NCBI RefSeq assembly: GCF_006715305.1
Contig: NZ_VFMY01000001.1
Location: forward strand, 1,116,001 to 1,180,000
Length of the DNA stretch: 64,000 nucleotides
DNA from: Arthrobacter sp. SLBN-100
GTDB lineage: Bacteria > Actinomycetota > Actinomycetes > Actinomycetales > Micrococcaceae
Reading direction: 5' to 3'
Made by a program: the position numbers and the translations under genes. Position 1 is the first letter of the stretch. Each line of letters begins with the position of its first letter. Of this stretch, positions 18,315-28,698 are shown piece by piece. The notes under the pieces were generated by a model. It made no database searches. It saw nothing but the letters and a program-made list of their open reading frames with translations, and was not told the DNA's origin.

Positions 18315-18320
18315 AGTCTA
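18315..18320 (-). promoter_or_regulatory. Candidate -10 box of serA
   Basis: TAGACT on the minus strand predicts a start near 18308 and a 30-nt leader carrying the serA Shine-Dalgarno. It follows the ilvC terminator directly, suggesting independent transcription of serA. Confidence 0.4.
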
Positions 18321-18331
18321 GGCCGACATAA

Positions 18332-18367
18332 AGGCCGGGCTCACATTGTTAAGTGTGAACCCGGCCT
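18332..18367 (-). terminator. Terminator after ilvBNC
   Basis: 14-nt arms (18332-18345, 18354-18367; one mismatch-type G-U) around an 8-nt loop; on the minus strand the stem is followed by TTATG, a weak T-run. It is placed 36 bp after the ilvC stop. Confidence 0.7.
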
Positions 18368-18402
18368 CACTGCTGCCTTTACGGCGGCGCCTGACGCCTG
18401 CC

Positions 18403-20032
<1,630 letters not shown>

Positions 20033-20034
20033 GA

Positions 20035-21942
20035 TCAGTCCTCTTCTTCCCATTCCGGGGTCATGTTGCGGGCAACCTGGATCTGGTCGTTGCTTACGCC
20101 GGCGGGCACCATCGGCCACACCATGGAGTTGGGGCTCACCACGAAGTCGATGACGACAGGGCGGTCATTGATTTCGAGCGCCTTCTGGATGGTGGCGTCG
20201 ATGTCCTCGTCGCGTTCGCAGCGGAACGAGGCGCAGCCGTAGGCCTCCCCCAGCTTGACGAAGTCCGGGATGCGGACGGTGTCGTGGCCGGTGTTGAGGT
20301 CGGTGTTGGAGTAGCGGCCCTCGTAGAAGAGGGTCTGCCACTGGCGCACCATTCCCAGCGAGGAGTTGTTGATGACGGCAACCTTGATGGGGATGTTGTT
20401 GATGGCGCAGGTAGCCAGTTCCTGGTTGGTCATCTGGAAGCAGCCGTCACCGTCGATGGCCCACACCACACGGTCCGGCTCCCCCACCTTGGCGCCCATG
20501 GCAGCCGGTACGGCGTAGCCCATGGTGCCGGCTCCGCCCGAGTTGAGCCAGGCGTGCGGACGCTCGTACTTGATGAACTGCGCGGCCCACATCTGGTGCT
20601 GGCCCACGCCCGCCACGTAGATGCCTTCCGGACCCGTCAGCGCACCGATGCGCTCGATGACTTTCTGCGGGGCGGTGAGTCCGTCGTCCGGCTCGGTCCA
20701 GCCCAGCGGGTAGGTTTCCTTCAGGTTGTTAAGGAATGCCCACCAGGTGGTGAGGTCCGGCGTGCCGGAGGCCTCGAACTGGGTACGGACGGCCTCAGTG
20801 AGCTCGGGGATGATTTCCTTGACGGATCCCACGATGGGAACATCGGCGGTCCGGTTCTTGGAGATCTCCGCGGGGTCGATGTCCGCGTGGATGACCTTGG
20901 CGTTGGGTGCGAACGTCTTCAGTACGCCGGTGACACGGTCATCGAAGCGGGCTCCCAGGGTGATCAGGAGGTCGGCCTGCTGCAGCGCGGTCACGGCTGA
21001 CACAGTGCCGTGCATGCCGGGCATGCCCATATGCTGCGGATGGGAGTCCGGGAACGCGCCCTTTGCCATCAGCGTGGTGACGACCGGGGCGCCCGTGGCT
21101 TCGGCGAGGGCCAGCAGCTCGGCAGAGGCATGGGCCTTGACCACGCCGCCGCCCACGTAGAGCACGGGTTTGCGGGCTGCGGCAATCAGCTTGGCAGCCT
21201 CACGCACCTGCTTGTTGTGCCCGCGGGTGACGGGACGGTAGCCGGGCAGGTCCACGCGGGGCGGCCAGGAGAAGGTCATCTGGCCCACCTGGGCGTCCTT
21301 GGCCACGTCCACCAGCACCGGGCCCGGGCGGCCGGTGGAGGCCAGGTGGAACGCCTCGGCCATGACATGCGGGATGTCGTTGGGGTCGGTCACCAGGAAG
21401 GAGTGCTTGGTGATGGGCATGGTGATGCCCACGATGTCCGCTTCCTGGAAGGCGTCAGTGCCGATCACGCCGCTGGACACCTGGCCGGTGATGGCCACCA
21501 GCGGCACGGAGTCCATGTGGGCATCCATGATGGCCGTAACGAGGTTGGTGGCGCCGGGGCCTGAGGTGGCGATGCAGACGCCCACCCGCCCGGTCACCAT
21601 GGCGTAGCCTTGCGCGGCGTGGCCGGCTCCCTGTTCGTGACGGACCAGGACGTGATTCATGCTGGAGGCCATCAAGGGGTCATAGGTGGGCAGGATTGCG
21701 CCACCGGGCAAACCGAAAATATCGTCGACGCCGAGTTCTTCGAGCGAGCGGACAATAGCTTGCGAGCCGGTCATCACCGTTGGGGGTACAACGTTGTTCG
21801 GCCCGAGGACAGGAGAGGCAGCAGCAAGGTCGGCGACGACGACGGCGGGTTCAGCCGTACGGTCGGCGCGTTCCGGAGCCTTGGGGGCTCCAGCGGACTT
21901 AGTAGCCATCAGCGAGGGGCTGATCGGCGATCCTTTGCTCAT
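20035..21942 (-). CDS. ilvB: Acetolactate synthase large (catalytic) subunit
   Basis: 635 residues. This ThDP/FAD enzyme makes acetolactate from two pyruvates or acetohydroxybutyrate from pyruvate and 2-oxobutyrate. The activating Glu103 is in [14 protein letters not shown], and the ThDP-Mg motif begins at [12 protein letters not shown] and ends near INNSSLG. The first 55 residues are a Ser/Ala/Pro-rich extension of uncertain use. The start ATG has GGAAGAG upstream. The gene follows a leader peptide and attenuator, so transcription should rise when Val/Leu-tRNA charging falls. Confidence 0.97.
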   Translation of the reverse strand: MSKGSPISPSLMATKSAGAPKAPERADRTAEPAVVVADLAAASPVLGPNNVVPPTVMTGSQAIVRSLEELGVDDIFGLPGGAILPTYDPLMASSMNHVLVRHEQGAGHAAQGYAMVTGRVGVCIATSGPGATNLVTAIMDAHMDSVPLVAITGQVSSGVIGTDAFQEADIVGITMPITKHSFLVTDPNDIPHVMAEAFHLASTGRPGPVLVDVAKDAQVGQMTFSWPPRVDLPGYRPVTRGHNKQVREAAKLIAAARKPVLYVGGGVVKAHASAELLALAEATGAPVVTTLMAKGAFPDSHPQHMGMPGMHGTVSAVTALQQADLLITLGARFDDRVTGVLKTFAPNAKVIHADIDPAEISKNRTADVPIVGSVKEIIPELTEAVRTQFEASGTPDLTTWWAFLNNLKETYPLGWTEPDDGLTAPQKVIERIGALTGPEGIYVAGVGQHQMWAAQFIKYERPHAWLNSGGAGTMGYAVPAAMGAKVGEPDRVVWAIDGDGCFQMTNQELATCAINNIPIKVAVINNSSLGMVRQWQTLFYEGRYSNTDLNTGHDTVRIPDFVKLGEAYGCASFRCERDEDIDATIQKALEINDRPVVIDFVVSPNSMVWPMVPAGVSNDQIQVARNMTPEWEEED

Positions 21943-21990
21943 CGGACTCTTCCTTGTGGATCATCTGTGGTTCTTGGAAACTGCGGGAAA

Positions 21991-22028
21991 TAAAAAAACC
22001 CCTCAGCCTGGCGGCTCTTCGAGGGGTT
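21991..22028 (-). terminator. Attenuator terminator in the ilvBNC leader
   Basis: On the minus strand AACCCCTC (22028-22021) pairs with GAGGGGTT (22004-21997) and is followed by an uninterrupted T-run (21998-21992). It lies between the leader peptide stop and ilvB. Upstream, GCGCGTG (22069-22063, inside the leader's last codons) can pair with CACGCGC (22036-22030), a candidate competing or pause hairpin. Confidence 0.85.
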
Positions 22029-22053
22029 CGCGCGTGACGGTTCGTTACCGGGG

Positions 22054-22122
22054 CTAGTGTGCCACGCGCTTGGTAAGGACGACGACTGCTTCTGCAGCGG
22101 CGCAGCTGGTAACGAAAGTCAT
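22054..22122 (-). CDS. ilvL: ilvBNC leader peptide (attenuation)
   Basis: 22 codons, ATG 22122 to TAG. The peptide holds three consecutive Val codons then Leu (EAVVVLT) and a further Val near the end, the products of the pathway the operon serves. Stalling of the ribosome at these codons when charged Val/Leu tRNA is scarce would prevent the following terminator hairpin. Similar Val/Leu leaders precede ilvB in corynebacteria. A purine-rich AGAGGG is 12 bases upstream, too far for a normal Shine-Dalgarno, so translation may start on a leaderless mRNA. Confidence 0.8.
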   Translation of the reverse strand: MTFVTSCAAAEAVVVLTKRVAH

Positions 22123-22128
22123 GCGTTC

Positions 22129-22157
22129 AGTTTTCCCTCTGGTGAACAGGGTGTCAA
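22129..22157 (-). promoter_or_regulatory. Promoter of the ilv leader and ilvBNC
   Basis: A perfect TTGACA (22157-22152), a 17-bp spacer and a weak -10 AAAACT (22134-22129) on the minus strand. The predicted start is position 22122, the A of the leader peptide ATG, giving a leaderless transcript. Confidence 0.55.
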
Positions 22158-22345
22158 CGAGGGTGACCCCAGTCTCACCATGTGGACGACGCTGTCCACC
22201 TTTTGATCCTATCCCGGCAAGCGGAAGACTCCTACCCCAGACGAGCGGCGCGGACGCCGCCCGTCCGGGGCCCCTCGGAGTCTCCTTATTAGGCCCTGCC
22301 GCCTCAAGCGGGCAACATTCCCGCCGGTGGCCTTGGGCTCCTACG

Positions 22346-24067
22346 TCAGCCGGTGTAGGCGCCTTGGCTGGCGCTGTGCACCAGCTTGGCGTACTTGGCG
22401 AGGACACCCTTGGTGTACCTGGCCGGCAGCGGTTCCCAGCCCACCTTGCGGGCTTCGAGCTCGGTTTCGTCCACCAGGAGGTCGAAGCTGCGGGCTGCGA
22501 TGTCCACGCGGATCCGGTCGCCGTCCTTCACGAAGGCGATGGGGCCGCCGTCGACCGCTTCCGGCGCAACGTGACCGATACACAGGCCTGTTGTGCCGCC
22601 GGAGAACCGGCCGTCGGTGAGGAGGAGGACGTCCTTGCCCAGGCCCGCACCCTTGATGGCGCCGGTAATGGCGAGCATTTCGCGCATGCCCGGCCCGCCC
22701 TTGGGGCCTTCGTACCGGATGACCACAACGTCGCCGGCGTGGATCTGGCCCTTGTCCAGCGCGTCGAGGGCGCCCTGTTCACGTTCGAAGACGCGGGCTG
22801 TGCCTTCAAAGACGTCGGCGTCAAAGCCTGCGCTCTTCACCACTGCGCCCTCAGGGGCCATGGTGCCGTGCAGGATGGTGATGCCGCCGGTCTTGTGGAT
22901 CGGGTTGTCCAGGGCGCGCAGGATCTTGCCGTCAACGTCCGGCGGGTTGATGGCCTTGAGGTTTTCCGCAACGGTCTTGCCCGTAACGGTGAGGCAGTCG
23001 CCGTGCAGCAGGCCGGCGTCGAGCAGTGCCTTCATGATCACCGGCACGCCGCCGATCTTGTCCACGTCGGTCATAACGTAGCGGCCGAAGGGCTTGAGGT
23101 CACCCAGGTGCGGGATCTTGTCGCCGATGCGGTTGAAGTCGTCAAGGGTGAGCTCAACTTCCGCCTCGCGGGCGATGGCCAGCAGGTGCAGGACGGCGTT
23201 GGTGGAGCCGCCGAAGGCCATGGTGACCGCGATGGCGTTCTCGAAGGCCTTCTTGGTCATGATGTCGCGCGCGGTGATGCCCTGGCGGAGCAGGTTGACC
23301 ACCGCTTCGCCGGACTTGCGGGCAAATTCATCACGACGGCGGTCTGCCGAAGGCGGGGCGGCAGAGCCGGGCAGGGACATGCCGAGGGCCTCGCCAATGC
23401 AGGCCATGGTATTGGCCGTGTACATGCCGCCGCAGGCGCCTTCGCCTGGACAGATCGCCTTTTCGATGCGGGTCAGGTCTTCCATGCTCATCTTGCCTGC
23501 GGCGCAGGCACCAACAGCTTCGAAGGCGTCGATGAGAGTAACTTCCTTTTCGGAGCCGTCCTCGAGCTTGACCCAACCGGGCATGATGGAGCCGGCGTAG
23601 AGGAAAACGCTGGACAAGTCCAGGCGGGCTGCGGCCATCAGCATGCCCGGGAGGGACTTGTCGCAGCCGGCCAGCAGGACCGAACCGTCGATGCGCTCGG
23701 CCTGCATCACGGTTTCAACGGAGTCGGCAATGACTTCGCGGGAAACCAGGGAGAAGTGCATGCCTTCGTGGCCCATGGAGATACCGTCCGAAACCGAGAT
23801 GGTGCCGAACTGCATGGGGAACCCGCCACCGGCGTGGACACCTTCCTTGGCGCCCTGGGCGAGCCGGTTCAAGGAAAGGTTGCACGGTGTGATTTCGTTC
23901 CAGGAGCTGGCGACACCGACCTGGGGCTTGGCGAAGTCGTCATCGCCCATGCCGACGGCGCGGAACATGCCCCGTGCGGGCGCAGCGTGAATGCCGTCAG
24001 TTACTACTCGGCTGCGCGGCTTGATGTCAGGCTTGTTGCCGGTTTCGATCAGGGTGTCCTCACTCAT
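22346..24067 (-). CDS. ilvD: Dihydroxy-acid dehydratase
   Basis: 573 residues. IlvD dehydrates 2,3-dihydroxyisovalerate and its methyl analogue to the 2-oxo acids that IlvE aminates. The iron-sulfur cysteines appear in [10 protein letters not shown] and [14 protein letters not shown]; the C-terminal [18 protein letters not shown] is the family signature. It lies upstream of ilvB on the same strand, separated by 223 bp that contain the ilv promoter and leader. There is no Shine-Dalgarno; TAGACT seven bases before the ATG points to a leaderless mRNA. Confidence 0.97.
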   Translation of the reverse strand: MSEDTLIETGNKPDIKPRSRVVTDGIHAAPARGMFRAVGMGDDDFAKPQVGVASSWNEITPCNLSLNRLAQGAKEGVHAGGGFPMQFGTISVSDGISMGHEGMHFSLVSREVIADSVETVMQAERIDGSVLLAGCDKSLPGMLMAAARLDLSSVFLYAGSIMPGWVKLEDGSEKEVTLIDAFEAVGACAAGKMSMEDLTRIEKAICPGEGACGGMYTANTMACIGEALGMSLPGSAAPPSADRRRDEFARKSGEAVVNLLRQGITARDIMTKKAFENAIAVTMAFGGSTNAVLHLLAIAREAEVELTLDDFNRIGDKIPHLGDLKPFGRYVMTDVDKIGGVPVIMKALLDAGLLHGDCLTVTGKTVAENLKAINPPDVDGKILRALDNPIHKTGGITILHGTMAPEGAVVKSAGFDADVFEGTARVFEREQGALDALDKGQIHAGDVVVIRYEGPKGGPGMREMLAITGAIKGAGLGKDVLLLTDGRFSGGTTGLCIGHVAPEAVDGGPIAFVKDGDRIRVDIAARSFDLLVDETELEARKVGWEPLPARYTKGVLAKYAKLVHSASQGAYTG

Positions 24068-24074
24068 AGGGGAA

Positions 24075-24080
24075 AGTCTA
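24075..24080 (-). promoter_or_regulatory. -10 box for leaderless ilvD
   Basis: TAGACT on the minus strand ends seven bases before the ilvD ATG (24067), so transcription should begin at or one base before the start codon. The rest of the 326-bp gap 24068-24393 contains no gene; a 7-bp stem with a 3-nt loop (24342-24358, CCCGACG/CGTCGGG) lies about 36 bp before the sunset-domain gene. Confidence 0.5.
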
Positions 24081-24393
24081 TGGCTCCACGGAACGGGGCC
24101 GCGACAGGCTGGCGGAGGTTACGCGCAAAACGGGGAATTCTTCTGGCCAGATGGTGGACTGGCATCTCGAATGATGAGACGCCGTCGGGTCATCCCCTGG
24201 CCTGTTGTGCCTCGGGTCACCTTCCATTGCGGTGTGCCTGGCCGAGGGCATCCCGCCCTCGCTGCACCGGCTGGGACCGGCCAGGCAGTGGCCGCGAAAA
24301 AGGGAGTCCCGGCAGGTCAAAGTGCTGGACAGGGATGTGGACCCGACGTAGCGTCGGGCAAAGGAGCATACCGAACCGACTGAAGGGATTGCC

Positions 24394-25635
24394 ATGGAAG
24401 GTTTCTTCTTGATCATTCTGCTCGTTGTGCTGGCGGGTGTCGTCTGGTGGCGGCTGAACGCCAAAAAGTCCTCTGATGCCCGGGCGGCCGCGGGGCACGC
24501 AGAAAGGCCACGCGCCGATGGAGGTACTCGGGCTGACGGCGCTCTTTCCGGCGGCAGCGCCGCAGCTTCCGCCGAGGCTGCGGGCACCACTGGCATTGCC
24601 GGCGCGGCGGGATTCGGCCGCCCGGCAGAACCGGCAGCGCCCACCACCGCAGAGGAGCGGACCGGGACAGCGGCCGGGGCCGATGCTGGCCCCGCTGCGG
24701 GGGCACACCACAGCGGTACGGGATCGTCCTCGGTCCATACCGCAGCCGCCGCCGGCAGCGCGGAAGGCCCCGGCAGCATGCAAGGCGCCGGCAGCATGCA
24801 GGGCGCCGGCAGCATGCAGGGCGCCGGCAGCATGCAGGGCGCCAACCGGGAAGAACGCCGGATCCAAGATCAGGCTGAATGGGAGACCCAGTGGTCGGAG
24901 GCTTCAGGCGCAGCCCCCGCCCATGAAGGCGAGGCTCCCCGGCAAAGCGCGGCCCATCGGGAAGCAGCGGCCCGCCAGGAAGGGGCCGCGCCGACGACAC
25001 CTCTCCCTCCCGCGCAAAGTGGCTCCGGCGCAGCGCCTTCCGCGACCGCGGATGATGCTGCCGGTACCTCGCGGCCGGTTCACCACACCGAGTACACCGC
25101 ACCCCAGGCCCCTACCCTCCCCGGGGCCGAGAGCGCCGCAATGGAAGAGCGGGGGGACGCAGACACACCAGGCGCCGCCCCGCAGCCGTCCGCGGCCGAT
25201 GCAGGCCGCAGCGAAATGCCCCGCGCAACGGCTTCTCCCGGCGCCGCAGGCATCGCCCTCCCCAGTGACGCCGGGGCAACGGAAACGCAGGACCGGGCGC
25301 AATCCTCCGCGCTGGTGGAAACCGGCGCTGACCGTAAGCAGGACCAGCCCGGGGCTGTGGCTTCGGCAGGAACGGAACCTGCAGCCACAGAACCGGCAGG
25401 AACGGAACCAGCAGGCCACCTGGCGGCGGAACAGCCAGACGGGATGGGCTCGGCGTCGGCTGCCGCTGACGGCAGCGGGCCGGCGGATTACACCGTCAAG
25501 GCTGACGCCGGCGCCATGGTGTACTACGAGGAGGGACACCCCGAGTATGACCAGACCAGGGCCGACGTGTGGTTCGAATCACCCGCCCATGCCGAGGCCG
25601 CCGGGTTCAGGGCGCCGCGACGCAGGCGGATTTAG
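24394..25635 (+). CDS. Membrane-anchored sunset-domain protein with low-complexity linker
   Basis: 413 residues. A membrane segment (FFLIILLVVLAGVVWW, residues 4-19) is followed by roughly 340 residues rich in Ala, Gly, Pro, Glu and Thr, then a compact C-terminal module of about 45 residues (YTVKADAGAMVYYEEGHPEY ... VWFESPAHAEAAGFR) that resembles the sunset domain of actinobacterial proteins. The linker contains four GSMQGA repeats. The role is unknown; a single-pass tether with a small folded tip is inferred. ATG 24394 has GAAGGG seven bases upstream. The downstream lipoprotein gene may overlap its end by 47 bp. Confidence 0.75.
   Translation: MEGFFLIILLVVLAGVVWWRLNAKKSSDARAAAGHAERPRADGGTRADGALSGGSAAASAEAAGTTGIAGAAGFGRPAEPAAPTTAEERTGTAAGADAGPAAGAHHSGTGSSSVHTAAAAGSAEGPGSMQGAGSMQGAGSMQGAGSMQGANREERRIQDQAEWETQWSEASGAAPAHEGEAPRQSAAHREAAARQEGAAPTTPLPPAQSGSGAAPSATADDAAGTSRPVHHTEYTAPQAPTLPGAESAAMEERGDADTPGAAPQPSAADAGRSEMPRATASPGAAGIALPSDAGATETQDRAQSSALVETGADRKQDQPGAVASAGTEPAATEPAGTEPAGHLAAEQPDGMGSASAAADGSGPADYTVKADAGAMVYYEEGHPEYDQTRADVWFESPAHAEAAGFRAPRRRRI
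24772..24843 (+). repeat. Four tandem 18-bp repeats coding for GSMQGA
   Basis: Four copies of GGCAGCATGCAGGGCGCC, the first with one base change, in frame within the linker of the sunset-domain protein. Near identity suggests recent expansion by slippage. Confidence 0.95.
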
Positions 25636-26737
25636 CCTCGCTTGTTCCGCAAAGCGGGCGCACCCTGGTGCGCCCGCCTGGGCAACCGCCGCCGCCTGTC
25701 TCGCCATATTCCTGTCTTCCTGCACAGGCGGCCCCGACGGAATGCCCACGGGAAGCAGCCCTTCACTGAGTACACCGGCGGCTCCGGGAACGCCGCAACG
25801 CCTGGATCTTCAGCTGGAAATCCCATGGGCCGCGGTGTTCCTGCCGGATGGAACGGCGGTGATCTCGGAGCGCGAGACCGCCCTCCTCAAAGCAGTCCGT
25901 GCCGGCGAAGCCAGGGAACTGGGTGAAGTTCCAGGCGTGGTTCCGGGAGGAGAAGGCGGCCTGCTGGGGCTTGCGCTGTCCCCCGGCTTCGCAACCGACC
26001 GCTACCTTTATGCCTACTTCACCTCCGAGTCCGACAACAGGATTGCCCGCCTTCGCCTGTCGGCGGCCAGTGACGGCACACTCTCCCTGGGAGAACCGGA
26101 AGTGATCTTCACCGGGATCCCCAAAGCCTCCACCCATAATGGCGGCAGGATCCGTTTCGGACCGGACGGCCTGCTGTATGCAGGGACCGGCGATTCCCAG
26201 CGCAGGGACCAGCCGCAGGACCCCGAAGCGCTGGGCGGGAAGATTCTTCGGCTGACAGCCGACGGCGATCCGGCCCCGGGCAATCCGTTCGGCAACGCTG
26301 TGTACAGCCTGGGACACAGGAACGTCCAAGGATTGGCCTGGGACACTGAGGGGCGGTTGTGGGCCAGCGAGTTCGGGCCTGACGTCAACGACGAACTGAA
26401 CCTGATCGTGCCCGGCGGCAACTACGGGTGGCCCGCGGTCACCGGCGCGCCCCACCGCCCCGAGTTCCGGGATGCAAAAGTCGTCTGGCCGGCAACAAGC
26501 GAATCCTCACCCAGCGGACTGGAAATCGCAGGCTCAACGGCGTACCTGGGCGCACTGCGCGGCCAGCGGATGTGGACAGTGCCCCTGGCCGGAGAGGAAG
26601 CCGGCACACCTGTGGCCTACTTCACACGGGAATATGGCCGGATCCGGGACGTGGTCCGCACCCCCGAGGGCGGTTTTTGGCTGCTGACAAACAATGAAAA
26701 CCCCGATTTTGTGCTGGTTTTGCCCCCTCCGGGCTGA
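25589..26737 (+). CDS. PQQ-dependent aldose sugar dehydrogenase-like lipoprotein
   Basis: About 382 residues. A hydrophobic signal ends in lipobox LSSC (AIFLSSCTGG), so the protein is exported and lipidated. The beta-propeller of soluble aldose dehydrogenases is recognisable from HNGGRIRFGPDGLLYAGTGD, LGHRNVQGLAWD and ASEFGPDVNDELNLI. Such enzymes oxidise sugars with PQQ and pass electrons to an acceptor. ATG 25589 is the only plausible start in frame before the signal; it lies inside the sunset-domain gene (47-bp overlap) and has no clear Shine-Dalgarno, so the exact N-terminus is uncertain. No PQQ synthesis genes are in the window. Confidence 0.8.
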   Translation: MPRPPGSGRRDAGGFSLACSAKRAHPGAPAWATAAACLAIFLSSCTGGPDGMPTGSSPSLSTPAAPGTPQRLDLQLEIPWAAVFLPDGTAVISERETALLKAVRAGEARELGEVPGVVPGGEGGLLGLALSPGFATDRYLYAYFTSESDNRIARLRLSAASDGTLSLGEPEVIFTGIPKASTHNGGRIRFGPDGLLYAGTGDSQRRDQPQDPEALGGKILRLTADGDPAPGNPFGNAVYSLGHRNVQGLAWDTEGRLWASEFGPDVNDELNLIVPGGNYGWPAVTGAPHRPEFRDAKVVWPATSESSPSGLEIAGSTAYLGALRGQRMWTVPLAGEEAGTPVAYFTREYGRIRDVVRTPEGGFWLLTNNENPDFVLVLPPPG

Positions 26738-26762
26738 CCGGGGCCCTACTGCCGCCGTCGAT

Positions 26763-26791
26763 TTCACATGCACCAAAAGTTCGTGTAGAGT
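26763..26791 (+). promoter_or_regulatory. Promoter of tRNA-Lys
   Basis: TTCACA (26763-26768), exactly 17 bp and TAGAGT (26786-26791), about 60 nt before the tRNA. The -10 is the same hexamer as before tRNA-Gln. Confidence 0.6.
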
Positions 26792-26852
26792 TTCATGTCG
26801 TTGCGGAGATCAACGGGGAAACAAAAAGCCCCAAACGATCGAAACAAAAGAT

Positions 26853-26925
26853 GCACCTCTAGCTCAATTGGCAGAGCAATTGACTCTTAATCAATGGGTT
26901 CCGGGTTCAAGTCCCGGGGGGTGCA
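26853..26925 (+). tRNA. tRNA-Lys (anticodon CTT)
   Basis: 73-nt cloverleaf with acceptor GCACCTC/GGGGTGC, anticodon stem ATTGA/TCAAT around CTCTTAA (anticodon CTT), T loop GGTTCAAGTCC and encoded CCA (26926-26928). Confidence 0.95.
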
Positions 26926-26933
26926 CCACTGGG

Positions 26934-26977
26934 AAAACAGCCTCCGGCTTGCGGAAACGCAAACCGGGGGCTGTTTT
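26934..26977 (+). terminator. Terminator after tRNA-Lys
   Basis: AAAACAGCC (26934-26942) pairs with GGCTGTTTT (26969-26977), with further internal pairing CCGG; the stem ends in a T-run. Confidence 0.8.
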
Positions 26978-27066
26978 GTTCTGCCGGAGCCACGGCTGAT
27001 TCAGGTGGCAACCGGTCAACGCCTCGACGCAAGGTTTGTCAGGACCATGCGTCGACGGATCCCACC

Positions 27067-27300
27067 GGAATCCCGCCATCATCTGCTGCAACGAATTTCG
27101 GAACGCTCCATCAGCTTTTGCATCAAATGAAGGAACGCTCCATCACTTTTGGCGTCTCCCAAAGAAACCCTCCTGCACACTGCCCGCGGCAGCACCGCCG
27201 TCGAACCCCACCGGAATTGATTGATAGAGCGTCCCCCGGGAAGCTACGGAAGGTGATGGCGCATCCCGCGGGAAGCTGCAGGAGGTGATGGGGCGTTGCT
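27067..27300 (-). repeat. Composite 32-bp repeat element, copy C
   Basis: The gap 26978-27462 has no convincing gene. Units in one orientation occupy 27067-27162 and units in the other 27205-27300, each on a 32-bp period. Between them is the 19-mer GTTCGACGGCGGTGCTGCC (minus strand, 27206-27188), identical to that at 3438-3456. Read along the core, the order is the same as in copy A: units containing AGCTGCAGGAGGTGATGGGG before the core, other units after it. The polarity is therefore conserved although the element lies on the opposite strand. Function unknown. Confidence 0.85.
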
Positions 27301-27462
27301 GGCCGGGTAAAGAGTCGGCAGGCGTACGAAAGCCAGGGACACGCCATCATCACTTGCCTGCACAGGCCACTGATGAGGAAAAAATAAAGCGTGACCGCAG
27401 CCTGCTGAAGCTGTGATCACGCGTGGCGCCGGCAAGGCCGGCTGAAGCGGGGCGGCCGCCCC

Positions 27463-27930
27463 TTATGGGGTCAGGGACGAGTTGTCGAGAAGTTCTCCCG
27501 CAGTGGACGATCCGAACTGGCTTGCAAGCTCCCGGACAACTGCCTTAAGTTCCTGCCGCAGGACGTCGGGGTCGATGGTGGCCGCTGCCAGGACCGTACG
27601 TTCCATCTCGACGGCGGCGGCGACGGCTTCCTTGCCCCGTTCGGTGAGGGACACCACGTGGCTGCGGCGGTCAGAGGTGCTGCGGACCCGCGCGATATGG
27701 CCGTGGGCCTCCAGCCGGCTCAGGGTTTTGCCCATGGTCTGGGCCTGGACGCGCACGAATTGGGCAAGCTGGGCCTGCGTCATGGGGCCCTGCACATTGA
27801 GGACCTCAATGGCAATAACACCGGCATGGGTGAGGCCGATAGCGCCGAGTTTTTCATTCCAGGAGTGTTCAACGAGGCGCGCAGCAGTGGACAAGAGGCG
27901 CCCCGTGGGCCATTGATCCATATCAGGCAT
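27463..27930 (-). CDS. MarR-family transcriptional regulator
   Basis: 155 residues from ATG 27930. The winged-helix DNA-binding region spans LTHAGVIAIEVLNVQGPMTQ through LAQFVRVQAQTMGKTLSRLE and the wing RSTSDRRSHVVSLTERG. It has no cysteine, so OhrR-type thiol sensing is excluded. TATACT ends seven bases before the ATG, giving a leaderless mRNA. A 16-bp inverted repeat in the gap to the divergent peroxiredoxin gene is a likely operator, so it may control itself and that gene. Confidence 0.88.
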   Translation of the reverse strand: MPDMDQWPTGRLLSTAARLVEHSWNEKLGAIGLTHAGVIAIEVLNVQGPMTQAQLAQFVRVQAQTMGKTLSRLEAHGHIARVRSTSDRRSHVVSLTERGKEAVAAAVEMERTVLAAATIDPDVLRQELKAVVRELASQFGSSTAGELLDNSSLTP

Positions 27931-27937
27931 AGCAGCA

Positions 27938-27943
27938 AGTATA
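27938..27943 (-). promoter_or_regulatory. -10 box of the marR gene
   Basis: TATACT on the minus strand; the predicted transcription start coincides with the ATG at 27930 to within one base. Confidence 0.5.
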
Positions 27944-27947
27944 GCCA

Positions 27948-27963
27948 AGTGCCGATTAGCACT
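27948..27963. promoter_or_regulatory. Inverted repeat between marR and peroxiredoxin gene
   Basis: AGTGC-6 nt-GCACT lies between the divergent -10 boxes, within the -10/-35 spacer of the marR promoter. It is a candidate operator for the adjacent MarR protein; the short arms make this tentative. Confidence 0.4.
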
Positions 27964-27979
27964 GCTCCGGGCTGCTTAC

Positions 27980-27985
27980 TAGGCT
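27980..27985 (+). promoter_or_regulatory. -10 box of the peroxiredoxin gene
   Basis: TAGGCT predicts a start near 27992 and a 26-nt leader with AAGGAG. The same hexamer stands before the DUF1684 gene and the phosphoribosyltransferase gene. Confidence 0.45.
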
Positions 27986-28017
27986 GGTGTGTCCCGCCTG
28001 CAACAAGGAGAAAAACA

Positions 28018-28491
28018 TTGGCTGACAGACTCGTAACAGGTGACGACGCACCGCAATTCACCCTGCAGGATTCCTCCGGCAAGGACGTTAGCCTGGCACC
28101 GCGCCCCGGCCGCCATACCATCGTGTACTTCTACCCCGCCGCTTCAACCCCCGGCTGCACCAAGGAAGCCTGCGACTTCCGGGACAGCCTGGCCTCCCTG
28201 CAATCGGCCGGCTACGACGTGCTGGGGATCTCCCCCGATCCGGTGAAAAAGCTCGCCGCATTCGCTTCAAAAGAGACCCTCACTTTTCCGCTGCTCTCGG
28301 ACGAGGACCATACGGTGGCAGAGGCTTACGGCGCGTGGGGAGAAAAGAAGAACTACGGCAAGACCTACGAGGGCCTGATCCGGTCGACCATTGTGGTGGA
28401 CCCCGACGGAAAGGTGGCACTGGCCCAGTACAACGTCCGCGCCACCGGCCATGTGGCCAAGCTGCGCCGGGACCTGAAGCTGGACGCCTGA
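28018..28491 (+). CDS. bcp: Thiol peroxidase of the BCP/PrxQ type
   Basis: 157 residues from TTG 28018, chosen because AAGGAG lies seven bases upstream and the protein then begins like its relatives. The peroxidatic Cys47 is in STPGCTKEACDFRD and the resolving Cys52 follows five residues later in the same helix, as in atypical two-Cys BCP enzymes. It reduces hydrogen peroxide and alkyl hydroperoxides with thioredoxin. It is divergent from a MarR regulator with a shared control region. Confidence 0.93.
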   Translation: MADRLVTGDDAPQFTLQDSSGKDVSLAPRPGRHTIVYFYPAASTPGCTKEACDFRDSLASLQSAGYDVLGISPDPVKKLAAFASKETLTFPLLSDEDHTVAEAYGAWGEKKNYGKTYEGLIRSTIVVDPDGKVALAQYNVRATGHVAKLRRDLKLDA

Positions 28492-28529
28492 CCCGGCCAT
28501 GGCTGACGCAGGTCACGCCTGCACGACGC

Positions 28530-28535
28530 TACAAT
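28530..28535 (+). promoter_or_regulatory. Candidate -10 box of tRNA-Leu
   Basis: TACAAT lies about 73 nt before the tRNA; no convincing -35 is visible at 17 bp. Confidence 0.4.
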
Positions 28536-28607
28536 AAAGACTGGCATCCGCCGTCGTACGTTTCCGGCCCTGGTTCAGGCGCTTGAACACCCGGCGCGGG
28601 CAGCCTA

Positions 28608-28689
28608 GCGCGAGTGGTGAAATTGGCAGACACGCAGGATTTAGGTTCCTGTGCCTTCGGGCGTGGGGGTTCAAGTCCCCCCTTGCGCA
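28608..28689 (+). tRNA. tRNA-Leu (anticodon TAG)
   Basis: 82-nt class II tRNA with a long variable arm (TGCCTTCGGGCG). Acceptor GCGCGAG/CTTGCGC has one G-U pair, the anticodon stem CAGGA/TCCTG encloses TTTAGGT (anticodon TAG, reading CTN codons), and the T loop is GGTTCAAGTCC. CCA is not encoded. Confidence 0.95.
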
Positions 28690-28698
28690 CTGCACGTC

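Noticed and set aside
24476..25588. N-terminal extension of the PQQ-dehydrogenase frame through the sunset-domain gene
   Set aside because: Composition is Arg/Pro-rich low complexity in a shifted frame of a real gene; the signal peptide and lipobox define the real N-terminus.
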